64,000 bases of DNA from Curtobacterium sp. MCPF17_002 (GCF_003234115.2 NZ_CP126251.1:2728001-2792000); one strand, 5' to 3'. Counted from the stretch's first letter, positions 25,822 to 33,900 are shown. The notes: a model not told the origin generated them from the sequence alone. A program made the numbers and translations.

Positions 25822-25893
25822 CGACAGACCCGGCTGTGGCGACAGACACGGCTTCGCCGACAGACACGGCGTCGCCGACAGGTACGGCCTCGC
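25822..25893. repeat. 18-bp tandem repeat, four copies
   Basis: Four degenerate units of CGACAGACACGGCTTCGC lie end to end just past the terminator of the bS22 gene. No gene is evident in them. Confidence 0.8.
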
Positions 25894-25903
25894 CATGAAA
25901 TGC

Positions 25904-25928
25904 GAAAGCCCCGGCGAACCGGGGCTTC
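25904..25928 (-). terminator. Intrinsic terminator of the bS22 gene
   Basis: GAAGCCCCGG and CCGGGGCTTTC form a 10-bp stem with a 4-base loop on the minus strand, 18 bases after the bS22 stop, followed by a short TTTC tract. Confidence 0.75.
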
Positions 25929-25946
25929 AGCGGCAAGTCGTACGAC

Positions 25947-26045
25947 TTACTTCTTGTTGCGACGCTGGTGGCGCGTCTTGCGAAGCAGCTTGCGGTGCTT
26001 CTTCTTCGCCATGCGCTTGCGGCGCTTCTTGATGACAGAACCCAT
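25947..26045 (-). CDS. bS22-type ribosomal protein (AURKAIP1/COX24 domain)
   Basis: The 32-residue, extremely basic protein runs MGSVIKKRRKRMAKKKHRKL and ends RNKK. It matches the actinobacterial AURKAIP1/COX24-domain peptide identified in mycobacterial ribosomes as bS22. It should bind rRNA near the decoding region of the small subunit. The gene has its own intrinsic terminator. Only 120 bases separate it from the BldC-like gene upstream. Confidence 0.93.
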   Translation of the reverse strand: MGSVIKKRRKRMAKKKHRKLLRKTRHQRRNKK

Positions 26046-26165
26046 AAACGGACCTCACTCGGACTGATGTTGTGTGGACACCGGGCCAACGAGACCGCGG
26101 AAAAACAACCCCGCCGAGTCTAGCGGAGCGCCGACGCGATGTCGAACGGCGCGGTTCTGATCCGC

Positions 26166-26360
26166 CTACCCGACGTCGGCGATGCCCCCGCGCAGGACGT
26201 CCGCGACGGCGGACTCCGGAACGCGGAACGAGCGGCCGAAGCGGATGGCGGGGAGTTCCCCGGCGTGGACCATGCGGTAGACGGTCATCTTGGAGACGCG
26301 CATCATCTCGGCGACCTCAGCGACGGTGAGGAAGCGCACGTCGTCGAAACTGCCGGTCAT
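26166..26360 (-). CDS. BldC-like MerR-type helix-turn-helix protein
   Basis: The 64-residue excisionase/BldC-type winged HTH protein reads FLTVAEVAEMMRVSKMTVYR followed by MVHAGELPAIRFGRSFRVPE. It has no effector domain and would bind direct repeats cooperatively, as Streptomyces BldC does. The ATG at 26358-26360 is the only start before the domain. An inverted repeat at the predicted transcription start (26381-26397) suggests autoregulation or another controller. Confidence 0.92.
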   Translation of the reverse strand: MTGSFDDVRFLTVAEVAEMMRVSKMTVYRMVHAGELPAIRFGRSFRVPESAVADVLRGGIADVG

Positions 26361-26380
26361 GGTCCGCCTTCGGGATCGGT

Positions 26381-26408
26381 GTGACCTGTGTGGTCACTGG
26401 ACACTGTA
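26381..26408 (-). promoter_or_regulatory. Promoter with inverted repeat upstream of the BldC-like gene
   Basis: A TACAGT -10 box (26403-26408, minus strand) is followed by GTGACC-TGTGT-GGTCAC (26381-26397) around the expected transcription start, a plausible operator. Confidence 0.5.
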
Positions 26409-26439
26409 GGGGCCGCTGGGACCGGTGTCCAGATCGGGC

Positions 26440-26955
26440 TCAGTCCTCGTCGCCGCGCCGGGTGAAGCGCTTGCGGCTGCTCTCGACGACCCGCTCCCAG
26501 CCCTGCTGCGCGCCCGACAGTGCGGCGGTCGCACGGTGCGAGGCCTCCGCCATCACCCGGCCGAGTTCGGTGCCGACCTCGACGGTGGCCTTGCCCGCCA
26601 CACCGTTCCGCCGGATCGAGACCGGCTGCCCGTCCATCGTCCAGGCGGTCGTCGCCGGGGTGCCGTCGGCGTCGACCGCACCGGTGAAGGGCAGGACCCA
26701 CTCCTCGATGCCGACGAGGGGCTCCGGATCGAGCCGGTAGTAGCGGTGCTGGCCCTCTTCACGGCTGGTCACCAGGCCGATGTCGCGCAGCACGCGGAGG
26801 TGCTTCGACACGGTGGGCTGGCTGACGCCGAGCCGCTCGACGAGCTGGCCGACACTGAGCTCGCCGCCGGTGCTGTCCGACCCGTACGCGGACAGCAGTG
26901 CCCCGAGCAGTTCGCGCCTGGTGGGGTCCGCCACGACGCTGAAGATGTCGGCCAT
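26440..26955 (-). CDS. ArsR-family regulator with a C-terminal extension
   Basis: The 171-residue protein begins with an ArsR/SmtB winged helix (FSVVADPTRRELLGALLSAY, then QLVERLGVSQPTVSKHLRVL and RYYRLDPEPL). No Cys or His metal motif is visible. The last 80 residues are not part of the HTH and look like the tails of actinobacterial proteins called only HTH regulators. It diverges from trkH. The ATG at 26953-26955 follows a TAGCCT box at leaderless spacing. Confidence 0.9.
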   Translation of the reverse strand: MADIFSVVADPTRRELLGALLSAYGSDSTGGELSVGQLVERLGVSQPTVSKHLRVLRDIGLVTSREEGQHRYYRLDPEPLVGIEEWVLPFTGAVDADGTPATTAWTMDGQPVSIRRNGVAGKATVEVGTELGRVMAEASHRATAALSGAQQGWERVVESSRKRFTRRGDED

Positions 26956-26961
26956 GGGGCA

Positions 26962-26967
26962 AGGCTA
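26962..26967 (-). promoter_or_regulatory. -10 box (TAGCCT) of leaderless ArsR-type gene
   Basis: TAGCCT on the minus strand ends 6 bases before the ATG at 26955. A TACCAT box at 26986-26991 on the other strand could serve trkH. Confidence 0.5.
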
Positions 26968-27027
26968 GCCGGGGCGTCACGGATGTACCATGACGAACCG
27001 TCCCGCCCATGTCCCCGGAGGCATACG

Positions 27028-28461
27028 ATGCTCGACCGGCACGAGTCGCCGACCCGTTCGGCCAGCGCGACCCGCCGACGGCCATCCCGCTTCGGCACCG
27101 CCCTCCGCTCCTCGCCCTCGCGCCTGGCGATCGCGGTCTTCGTCGCGCTGATCTTCCTCTTCACGAGCCTCTTCATGACGCCGTGGGCCGCCGCGGACGG
27201 TCGGTCGACGCACTTCGCCGACGCCCTGTTCACCGCGGCCTCGGTCGTCTGCGTCACCGGTCTCGCCACCGTGGACATGGCGACGCACTGGTCCGTGTTC
27301 GGGAAGACCCTCGTGGTGATCGGCACGCAGATCGGCGCCGTCGGCGTCCTGACGTTCGCGTCGATCCTCGGGCTCTTCGTCACCCGGAAGCTCGGCCTCC
27401 GCGCGAAGCTCATGGCGGCCGGCGACTCGAACCCGCTGCGCACCCACCACGGCGCCGTCCCCGAGGGTCAGGCGGTCCGCCTCGGCGAGGTCGGCACCCT
27501 GCTCGCCACCGTCGCCGTCAGCACGCTCTCGATCGAGATCGTCCTCGGGCTGCTCCTGCTGCCGTCGGTGCTCATCGCGGGCATGCCGTTCTGGACCGCG
27601 GTCGGCGACTCGTTCTACTACGCGGCGATGGCGTTCACGAACACCGGCTTCGCGCCGAACGCCAGCGGACTCGCCCCGTTCGCCCACGACTACTGGTTCC
27701 TGTCCCTGCTCATGATCGGCGTCGTCGCTGGCTCCATCGGCTTCCCGGTGATCCGCGCCCTGACGAAGCAGCTCCGCACGCCCCGTCGCTGGCCGATCCA
27801 CGTGAAGCTCACCCTGGCGACGAGCGCGGTCCTGCTCGTCGGCGGCGCGATCGTCTACATCGCCCTCGAGGCATCGAACCCGACGACCTTCGGCGAGGAG
27901 GGCGCGGGCCGCACGGCGTTCCAGGCGCTCTTCCTGTCCACGATGACCCGGTCCGGCGGCTTCTCGCTCGTCGACTTCGACCAGCTGAACGGCTCGAGCC
28001 TGCTCGTCACCGACATGCTCATGTTCATCGGTGGCGGTTCGGCCTCGACCGCCGGCGGAATCAAGGTCACGACACTCGCCGTGCTCTTCCTGGCGGCGGT
28101 CGCCGAGGCCCGCGGCCGCCAGAGCATGGAGGCCTTCGGCCGGCGGATCCCGAGCGACGTCCTCAGGGTCGCCGTCGCCGTCGTGCTGTGGGGAGCGACC
28201 ATCGTCGCCGTCGCCACCGTCGTGCTGCTCCAGATCACCCACGAGTCGCTCGACCGCGTGCTCTTCGAGGTGATCTCGGCGTTCGCCACGTGCGGCCTGT
28301 CCTCCGGCGTGTCCGCTGACCTGCCCGAGTCGGGCAAGTACGTGCTGGCCGCGACGATGTTCCTGGGTCGTGTCGGTACAGTGACCATCGCCGCTGCCCT
28401 GGCCGCAAGCCAGAGCCGGCAGTTGTTCCGCCGTCCCGAGGAGAGGCCGATCGTTGGCTGA
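27028..28461 (+). CDS. TrkH/KtrB-type potassium uptake channel subunit
   Basis: The 477-residue membrane protein has the four pore repeats of the Trk/Ktr family. Selectivity-filter Gly segments are seen in ASVVCVTGLATVD, AFTNTGFAPNASG, TMTRSGGFSLVD and SAFATCGLSSGVS. It forms the K+ path, gated by the TrkA-type protein encoded next. The ATG at 27028 has GGAGG 6 bases upstream; the longer upstream frame is a shadow of the divergent regulator. A basic N-terminal tail of about 35 residues precedes the first helix. Confidence 0.94.
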   Translation: MLDRHESPTRSASATRRRPSRFGTALRSSPSRLAIAVFVALIFLFTSLFMTPWAAADGRSTHFADALFTAASVVCVTGLATVDMATHWSVFGKTLVVIGTQIGAVGVLTFASILGLFVTRKLGLRAKLMAAGDSNPLRTHHGAVPEGQAVRLGEVGTLLATVAVSTLSIEIVLGLLLLPSVLIAGMPFWTAVGDSFYYAAMAFTNTGFAPNASGLAPFAHDYWFLSLLMIGVVAGSIGFPVIRALTKQLRTPRRWPIHVKLTLATSAVLLVGGAIVYIALEASNPTTFGEEGAGRTAFQALFLSTMTRSGGFSLVDFDQLNGSSLLVTDMLMFIGGGSASTAGGIKVTTLAVLFLAAVAEARGRQSMEAFGRRIPSDVLRVAVAVVLWGATIVAVATVVLLQITHESLDRVLFEVISAFATCGLSSGVSADLPESGKYVLAATMFLGRVGTVTIAAALAASQSRQLFRRPEERPIVG

Positions 28462-29149
28462 CCGAACCCGTCCGCCGCACCCGCTCGGTGCCGTCAGCCA
28501 CGACGCCCCGGTGCTCGTCATCGGGCTCGGCCGCTTCGGCGCCGCCACCGCCGGCCAGCTCGAGCGGCAGGACCGCGAGGTCCTCGTCGTCGACACCGAC
28601 GAAGGACTCGTGCAGAAGTGGTCGGACCGGGTCACCCACGCGGTGCAGGCGGACGCCACCGACATCGACGCACTGCGGCAGATCGGCGCGCAGGACTTCC
28701 CGATCGCGGTCGTGGGCACCGGCAGTGACCTCGAGTCGAGCGTGCTCATCACCGCGAACCTCGTCGACCTCGGGATCCCGCAGATCTGGGCGAAGGCCAT
28801 CAGCCGTTCGCACGGCACGATCCTGTCCCGCATCGGCGCGAACCACGTCGTGTACCCGGAACGCGAGGCCGGTGAGCGCACGGCGCACCTGGTGTCCGGC
28901 CGGATGCTCGACTTCATCGAGTTCGACGACGACTTCGCCGTCGTCAAGATGTTCCCGCCGGCATCGGTCCGCGGGAAGGACCTCGCGACGACCGTCATCC
29001 GCACGCGCTTCGGCCTGACGGTGCTCGGCATCAAGACACCGGGCAAGGCGTTCGTGCCGGCCACACCGGAGAGCATCATCGGGCAGAACGACGTGATCAT
29101 CGTCTCCGGGACCGAGGGCGACCTGGAGCGGTTCGCGGCCCTGGAGTGA
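28454..29149 (+). CDS. TrkA/KtrA-type potassium channel regulatory subunit
   Basis: The 231-residue RCK protein starts its Rossmann fold at APVLVIGLGRFGAATAGQL with VLVVDTDEGLVQ and ends in a TrkA_C domain (FGLTVLGIKTPGKAF). It should bind ATP/ADP or NAD and gate the TrkH partner. The TTG at 28454 overlaps the trkH stop by 8 bases and is preceded by GGAGAGG, so the pair is a coupled operon. Confidence 0.94.
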   Translation: MADRTRPPHPLGAVSHDAPVLVIGLGRFGAATAGQLERQDREVLVVDTDEGLVQKWSDRVTHAVQADATDIDALRQIGAQDFPIAVVGTGSDLESSVLITANLVDLGIPQIWAKAISRSHGTILSRIGANHVVYPEREAGERTAHLVSGRMLDFIEFDDDFAVVKMFPPASVRGKDLATTVIRTRFGLTVLGIKTPGKAFVPATPESIIGQNDVIIVSGTEGDLERFAALE

Positions 29150-29155
29150 CGACAG

Positions 29156-29203
29156 GACGGCCTGGAGGCGCGGTGCGGGCCGGCACCGTGCCTCCAGGCC
29201 GTC
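29156..29203. repeat. GGAGGCGCGG-family palindrome with 21-bp arms
   Basis: GACGGCCTGGAGGCGCGGTG plus one base (29156-29176) pairs with 29183-29203 across a 6-base loop, with one G-T mismatch. It sits just after the trkA-type stop, convergent with proC. Confidence 0.88.
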
Positions 29204-29281
29204 ACCCGGTCACGTCGCGGACGCGACCCCGCCTCGCAGACCGCGCACGATGCGGTCCGGACTGCGGGACGCGCCGGAGGC

Positions 29282-30112
29282 CTACCCCTTCGACAGCTCG
29301 TCCGCCCGGGCGATGGCCGCACGGGAGGCGCGCTCGAAGGTGCCGGCGAGGTCGGCGTCCTGCAGCACGGCGACGGCGCGCTCCGTGGTGCCCTTCGGGC
29401 TCGTCACCGCCCGGCGGAGGTCCGACGGTTCCTTCCCCGAGGCGGCGAGCAGTTCGACCGCACCGCGGAGGGTGCCCTGGACCATCGCCTCGGCCTGCTC
29501 GTGCGTGAAGCCGAGCGACTCGGCAGCCTGCTGCCACTGCTCCACGACGAGGAACACGTACGCCGGGCCGGAGCCGGACACCGCCGACAGGGCGTCGAGC
29601 TGCGACTCGGGCACCTCGATGACCACACCCGACGCGGCGAACACCGACGAGGCGAGGGCCACGGCGTCCGGGTCCGCCGAGGCGCCGGCGCTGATGCCGG
29701 TCACACCGCGGCCGACACCGATCGGGGTGTTCGGCAGGGCGCGCACCACGCGGACGCCCGCGGGCACCTTCGCCTCCATGCTCGCGATCGTCGTGCCGAC
29801 GGCCACGCTCACCACGACGGCCCCGGCCTCGAGGTCGGCGGAGACCTCGTCGAGCAGGTCTCCGATCACGTACGGCTTCACGCCGAGCACGACGAGCGCA
29901 GCACCCCGGACGGCCGTCCGGTTCGCGTCCGGGTCGGTGTCGGTCGCCGCGGCGTCGAGCCCGCGCTCCCGGTGCGCCGCGGCCGACGCCTCGGACTTCG
30001 TCGTCAGCGTGACCGTGGCGGGGTCGAGCCCGGCGGCCAGCAGCCCGTCGAGGACCGCGCCGGACATGGAGCCGACGCCGAGCAGGGCGGTGCGGGGCAG
30101 TTCGATCGTCAT
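29282..30112 (-). CDS. proC: Pyrroline-5-carboxylate reductase
   Basis: The 276-residue NADPH enzyme makes proline in the last step of its synthesis. It has the dinucleotide fold TALLGVGSMSGAVLDGLL at the start, ALPNTPIGVGRGVTG in the middle and the C-terminal signature SAVSGSGPAYVFLV with RRAVTSPKGTTERA. The ATG at 30110-30112 lies 7 bases after a TAGGGT box, so it is probably leaderless. It diverges from the CDF transporter gene. Confidence 0.95.
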   Translation of the reverse strand: MTIELPRTALLGVGSMSGAVLDGLLAAGLDPATVTLTTKSEASAAAHRERGLDAAATDTDPDANRTAVRGAALVVLGVKPYVIGDLLDEVSADLEAGAVVVSVAVGTTIASMEAKVPAGVRVVRALPNTPIGVGRGVTGISAGASADPDAVALASSVFAASGVVIEVPESQLDALSAVSGSGPAYVFLVVEQWQQAAESLGFTHEQAEAMVQGTLRGAVELLAASGKEPSDLRRAVTSPKGTTERAVAVLQDADLAGTFERASRAAIARADELSKG

Positions 30113-30119
30113 GCTCCCG

Positions 30120-30125
30120 ACCCTA
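30120..30125 (-). promoter_or_regulatory. -10 box (TAGGGT) of leaderless proC promoter
   Basis: TAGGGT on the minus strand ends 7 bases before the ATG at 30112. Confidence 0.55.
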
Positions 30126-30176
30126 TCCAGCACTCCCGCCTAGGATCGGATCGCACGTCAGGGAGAAGGGACACCC

Positions 30177-31133
30177 GTGAGCGCTTCCGGAGGCACGAGG
30201 GCCATCCTCGCCGCACTCGCCGCCAACGTCGGCATCGCGATCGTCAAGTTCATCGCCGCGGCGATCAGCGGGTCCGCGTCGATGCTCGCGGAGGGCGTGC
30301 ACTCGCTCGCGGACTCGGCGAACCAGCTCCTCCTGCTGCTCGGCGGGCGACGCGCACGGCGGGCGGCCGACGAGGAGCACCCGTTCGGCTACGGCCGGGA
30401 ACGCTACGTCTACGCCTTCGTCGTCTCGATCATCCTGTTCTCCGTCGGCGGCGTGTTCTCGCTGTACGAGGGCATCGAGAAGCTCACCCACCCACACCCG
30501 CTGGAGAACTGGTGGCTGCCGCTCGTGGTGCTCGTCATCGCGATCGGGCTCGAGGGCTTCTCGCTCCGCACCGCGCTCCGAGAAGCCCGCCCGCAGAAGG
30601 GCGGGCAGAGCTGGGTCCAGTTCGTCCGCCGGGCGAAGGCCCCCGAGCTCCCCGTCGTCATGCTCGAGGACACCGCGGCGCTCCTCGGTCTCGTGTTCGC
30701 CCTGTTCGGCGTGGGCCTCACCGCGATCACCGGCAACGGCGTGTTCGACGCGATCGGCACGATCCTCATCGCCGCGCTCCTCATCGCCGTCGCGGTGGTG
30801 CTCGGCATCGAGACGAAGAGCCTCCTGGTGGGCGAGGGAGCGACCGCTGCGGACGTCGAGCGCATCAAGCACGCGCTGCTGGACGGCCCCGAGGTCGACT
30901 CGATCATCCACATCAAGACCCTGTACCTCGGGCCCGACGAGCTCATGGTCGGCGTGAAGGTCGCGGTCGACGGCGACCGGCGACTCGGCGACGTCGCGGC
31001 GGGCATCGACACCGTCGAGCAGCGGATCCGGTCGGCCGTGCCGATCGCGCGGGTCATCTACGTGGAGCCGGACGTGCTCCGCACCGGTCCGCGTCCGCCG
31101 ACCGAGGCCATCGTCATCCGCGCTGCCGACTGA
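30177..31133 (+). CDS. Cation diffusion facilitator (CDF) transporter
   Basis: The 318-residue exporter has about five to six helices and the CDF metal site residues in LAEGVHSLADSANQ (near residue 42) and LEDTAALLGLVF (near residue 163). A cytosolic dimer domain follows (HIKTLYLGPDELMVGVKVAV). It should export Zn2+ or a similar divalent cation in exchange for protons; the ion is uncertain. The GTG at 30177 follows an AGGGAGAAGGG ribosome-binding site and a TAGGAT -10 box about 30 bases upstream. Confidence 0.92.
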   Translation: MSASGGTRAILAALAANVGIAIVKFIAAAISGSASMLAEGVHSLADSANQLLLLLGGRRARRAADEEHPFGYGRERYVYAFVVSIILFSVGGVFSLYEGIEKLTHPHPLENWWLPLVVLVIAIGLEGFSLRTALREARPQKGGQSWVQFVRRAKAPELPVVMLEDTAALLGLVFALFGVGLTAITGNGVFDAIGTILIAALLIAVAVVLGIETKSLLVGEGATAADVERIKHALLDGPEVDSIIHIKTLYLGPDELMVGVKVAVDGDRRLGDVAAGIDTVEQRIRSAVPIARVIYVEPDVLRTGPRPPTEAIVIRAAD

Positions 31134-31222
31134 CGGATCGGCGTCGCGCGCGGGAGGCCGAGCGAGACGTGCGGCGGTGACGCTCGGCGGTGCCGTGCGG
31201 CGGCGACGTGCGGCGGTGACGC

Positions 31223-31690
31223 TCAGCGTCGCGACGCGAAGAACGCGTCGAGGAGCGCTGCGCACTCCCCCTCGAGCACGCCGCCGACGACCTCGGACCG
31301 GTGCGGCAGGCGACGGTCCCTCGCGATGTCGTAGACGCTGCCGCTCGCGCCGGCCTTCGGGTCCCAGGCGCCGAAGACGATGCGCGGCACGCGGGCGGCC
31401 ATGATCGCCCCGGCACACATCGGGCAGGGTTCGAGGGTCACGACGAGCGTGTGCTCCGCCAGGTGCCAGTCACCGGTGACCGCGGCCGCGGCCCGGAGCG
31501 CGAGCACCTCGGCGTGCGCCGTGGGGTCCTGCAGCGCCTCGCGCTCGTTCCGGCCGACGGCCACGACGACGCCGTCCCGGTCGAGCACGACGGCCCCCAC
31601 CGGGACGTCCCCGGTCGCGAGACACGCGCGCGCCTCGTCGAGGGCGCGCTCCATCGCGGGGACGAAGGGTCGGGCTGCGGGCTCCTCCAC
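31223..31690 (-). CDS. tadA: tRNA adenosine(34) deaminase TadA
   Basis: The 155-residue zinc deaminase converts A34 to inosine in tRNA-Arg. Zinc-ligand motifs are [11 protein letters not shown] and [12 protein letters not shown], and the [14 protein letters not shown] segment is typical of TadA. GTG at 31688-31690 is chosen because AGGAGGT lies just upstream and the frame before it is non-conserved. It diverges from upp with 40 bases between. Confidence 0.94.
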   Translation of the reverse strand: MEEPAARPFVPAMERALDEARACLATGDVPVGAVVLDRDGVVVAVGRNEREALQDPTAHAEVLALRAAAAVTGDWHLAEHTLVVTLEPCPMCAGAIMAARVPRIVFGAWDPKAGASGSVYDIARDRRLPHRSEVVGGVLEGECAALLDAFFASRR

Positions 31691-31717
31691 GGGACCTCCT
31701 GGCGGTCGGCGGCACGG

Positions 31718-31723
31718 TAGGGT
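31718..31723 (+). promoter_or_regulatory. -10 box (TAGGGT) of leaderless upp promoter, inside a 14-bp palindrome
   Basis: TAGGGT ends 7 bases before the ATG at 31731. The palindrome TAGGGTCGACCCTA (31718-31731) puts an identical box on the other strand, which could serve tadA. Confidence 0.6.
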
Positions 31724-31730
31724 CGACCCT

Positions 31731-32366
31731 ATGCGAGTCCACGTCGCCGACCACCCGCTCATCACCCACAAGCTCTCGGTGCTCCGCGACCGTACGACGC
31801 CCTCCCCCACGTTCCGTGCCCTCACCGAGGAACTCGTGACGCTGCTGGCGTACGAGGCGACCCGGAACGTGCGCGTCACCGCGACCCCCATCGACACCCC
31901 GGTGGCCCACACCATGGGCGTCTCGATCGCCAAGCCGCGCCCGCTCGTCGTGCCGATCCTGCGTGCCGGCCTCGGCATGCTCGAGGGCATGGTCAAGCTC
32001 GTCCCCACGGCCGAGGTCGGTTTCCTCGGCATGGCGCGCAACGAGGAGACCCTCGAGCCGCAGACCTACGCCGAGCGCCTGCCCGACGACCTGTCCGGCC
32101 GGCAGTGCTTCGTGCTCGACCCGATGCTCGCGACCGGTGGCACCCTCGCCGCGGCGATCGACTTCCTCTTCGCCCGTGGTGCGGAGGAGATCACCTGCGT
32201 GTGCATCCTCGGCGCACCCGAGGGCCTCGCAGCCGTCGAGGCCGCGGTCGGTGACCGCAACGTGTCGATCGTCCTCGGGGCGCTCGACGAGAAGCTCGAC
32301 GAGAACGGCTACATCGTGCCGGGTCTCGGTGACGCCGGTGACCGCCTGTACGGGCTCGCCGAGTAG
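31731..32366 (+). CDS. upp: Uracil phosphoribosyltransferase
   Basis: The 211-residue pyrimidine salvage enzyme turns uracil and PRPP into UMP. It carries [14 protein letters not shown], the PRPP-binding loop [18 protein letters not shown] and the C-terminal [11 protein letters not shown] uracil-binding region. The ATG at 31731 is leaderless with respect to the TAGGGT box. The region after the stop carries no terminator that I can see. Confidence 0.96.
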   Translation: MRVHVADHPLITHKLSVLRDRTTPSPTFRALTEELVTLLAYEATRNVRVTATPIDTPVAHTMGVSIAKPRPLVVPILRAGLGMLEGMVKLVPTAEVGFLGMARNEETLEPQTYAERLPDDLSGRQCFVLDPMLATGGTLAAAIDFLFARGAEEITCVCILGAPEGLAAVEAAVGDRNVSIVLGALDEKLDENGYIVPGLGDAGDRLYGLAE

Positions 32367-32416
32367 TCCCCACCGGCGCTCCGGCGCTGTTTCCGGACGA
32401 CCGTCCGAGCGGACGG

Positions 32417-32446
32417 TTGACACGGGGTTGGTATACCGCTGATACT
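32417..32446 (+). promoter_or_regulatory. Strong promoter of the 39-codon leader ORF
   Basis: Consensus -35 TTGACA (32417-32422), an 18-base spacer, and -10 GATACT (32441-32446), followed 6 bases later by ATG. This is the best -35/-10 pair I noticed in the window. Confidence 0.7.
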
Positions 32447-32452
32447 CGACCC

Positions 32453-32572
32453 ATGACTGCAACCGTGTCCGCTCGCGTCCTCTCCGAGGCGTGCTCCTTC
32501 GCAGGGGCAGCGGGGACCGTCGGCATGATGATGCCGGCCATGGCCGTCATGCGTTGTCGAATGTGTGCCTGA
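32453..32572 (+). CDS. Leaderless Met/Cys-rich leader peptide (candidate)
   Basis: A 39-codon ORF begins 6 bases after a strong promoter's -10 box, so its mRNA should start at the ATG. The peptide begins MTATVSARVLSEACSF and ends GMMMPAMAVMRCRMCA. It has seven Met and three Cys, concentrated in the last 17 residues. It is followed 242 bases later by an orphan winged-helix regulator. By analogy with leaderless cysteine-rich uORFs in mycobacteria, translation of the Met/Cys tail may sense sulfur amino acids. The function is inferred; the ORF and promoter are seen. Confidence 0.55.
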   Translation: MTATVSARVLSEACSFAGAAGTVGMMMPAMAVMRCRMCA

Positions 32573-32814
32573 TCGGCACCCGTTCCAGCCGGATCACCCG
32601 CGACACCACCCCCGTCGCGCGATCGTGATCCCCGGGTGACGACCACGTCGACGACGCGCACCACGTCACGAGGTCTGTCTCCCGTACCCCCGGGTCAGCC
32701 CCGGTCCGCAGCAGGACCGCAGGGCACCACGGCACTCGCCGTACCCGGGCCGACGCATTCGACACAGCCGCGGCCGCCCCATCGTGCCGCAGCCACATCG
32801 CCCGGAGAACCGCC
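32573..32814. other. Spacer between the leader ORF and the winged-helix gene
   Basis: These 242 bases hold no further gene. A small hairpin CGGTCC-GCAGCA-GGACCG is near 32697-32715, and several CCCGGG-centred short palindromes occur. If the leader ORF acts as an attenuator, the switch would be here. Confidence 0.4.
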
Positions 32815-33585
32815 ATGTCGCTCACCATCGCTCAGCCCCGTACCGCCCTCCGAACCACCGCACCGGCACCCACCGACCTCGGCACGGTCACGCCGCTCCG
32901 CCCCCGTCGCGAGCCGGTCGCGCCGCCGACGTCCTCCGGCATCCCCACCAGCCCGGTCGTCGCCCCGCAGCGGAACCGCGCGCTCCCCGAGGGCACCGAG
33001 GCCCGCGGCTTCGCGCTCTACGTCGGCATCGACGAGGCGAAGGCCGCCGCTGCCGGCACCACGCTCGCCGCGGTGGTCGAGCAGCTGAAGGCCCTCACCG
33101 CGCAGCTCGTCCCCTCCTCGGAGACCTACGCCGCGGTGGCCGTCGCCGCCGAGGGCTCCGGTGGCCGCGACGTCGACGTGGTCCGCCTCGCGCTGCAGGA
33201 CCGGTCCGCCGTCGCCGCCCGCAAGCAGGCCGAGAAGCCCGAGCCCGAGGAGACCGGGGTCGTCATCGACATCTCCCGGAAGCGCGTGACCCTCGACGGC
33301 GAAGCCGCTCCCCTGACGTACAAGGAGTTCGAGCTCCTGCAGTTCCTCGTCCTCCGCGAGGGGCAGACCGTGGACCGCTCGGCGATCATCGACGGACTGT
33401 GGTCCGACGGCGAGGACGAGACACCGAACGAGCGCACGATCGACGTCCACGTGCGTCGGCTCCGCTCGAAGCTCGGCGCGTTCGAGGAGATCGTCCGGAC
33501 CGTGCGCGGCGTCGGGTACCGCTTCGACCGCCACGCCGACGTCGCCGTTCGCTACGCATCGACCCCGTCGCCCGACCTCTTCTGA
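32815..33585 (+). CDS. Orphan OmpR/PhoB-type winged-helix regulator
   Basis: The 256-residue protein has a C-terminal OmpR/PhoB winged helix at about residues 155-240 (LTYKEFELLQFLVLREGQTV, then NERTIDVHVRRLRSKLG and TVRGVGYRFD). The first 60 residues are Pro/Thr-rich. The middle (residues 65-120) is not a phosphoreceiver domain: no Asp pocket is visible. No histidine kinase lies nearby. The ATG at 32815 has GGAG 8 bases upstream. Such orphan regulators are common in Microbacteriaceae; the targets are unknown. Confidence 0.85.
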   Translation: MSLTIAQPRTALRTTAPAPTDLGTVTPLRPRREPVAPPTSSGIPTSPVVAPQRNRALPEGTEARGFALYVGIDEAKAAAAGTTLAAVVEQLKALTAQLVPSSETYAAVAVAAEGSGGRDVDVVRLALQDRSAVAARKQAEKPEPEETGVVIDISRKRVTLDGEAAPLTYKEFELLQFLVLREGQTVDRSAIIDGLWSDGEDETPNERTIDVHVRRLRSKLGAFEEIVRTVRGVGYRFDRHADVAVRYASTPSPDLF

Positions 33586-33670
33586 TCCCCACCGCGCGTT
33601 CTTGGTGAACTCGCAGCGAACGACCGCCGCGGTCTCTAGCGTGCCGTTACCCGTTCGTTATACAGTCGGT

Positions 33671-33775
33671 GGTGCAGACGGTGTTTGCTGTGGCACCGCC
33701 TGTGGAATGTGATTGCAGGACACTCTTGGTGCAAGGGAGAGGGCCGGTCGTCCCCGTGACGGCCGGCCCTCGTTG
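33671..33775 (+). ncRNA. Candidate small RNA
   Basis: The 315-base gap between two plus-strand genes has a TATACA -10 box at 33659-33664. A less GC-rich stretch rich in TG follows, and then a hairpin (33739-33771). No ORF fits. An RNA of roughly 105 bases is a reasonable reading, but no known RNA family is recognised and the -35 is poor. Confidence 0.3.
33739..33771 (+). terminator. Hairpin terminator of the candidate small RNA
   Basis: GAGGGCCGGTCG and CGGCCGGCCCTC form a 12-bp stem (one G-T) with a 9-base loop, followed by a GTTGCGT tract. Confidence 0.55.
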
Positions 33776-33900
33776 CGTCCCCGACCGGACTCCGGACCGC
33801 TGTGGTGCGCACCCGGGGGACACGGCCGCGCGTCGGCGCCGTCCGGTGTCGTCCCCCATCGGTAGTGTGGGATGACCGTACGACCGGAGGGAGCGCGATC

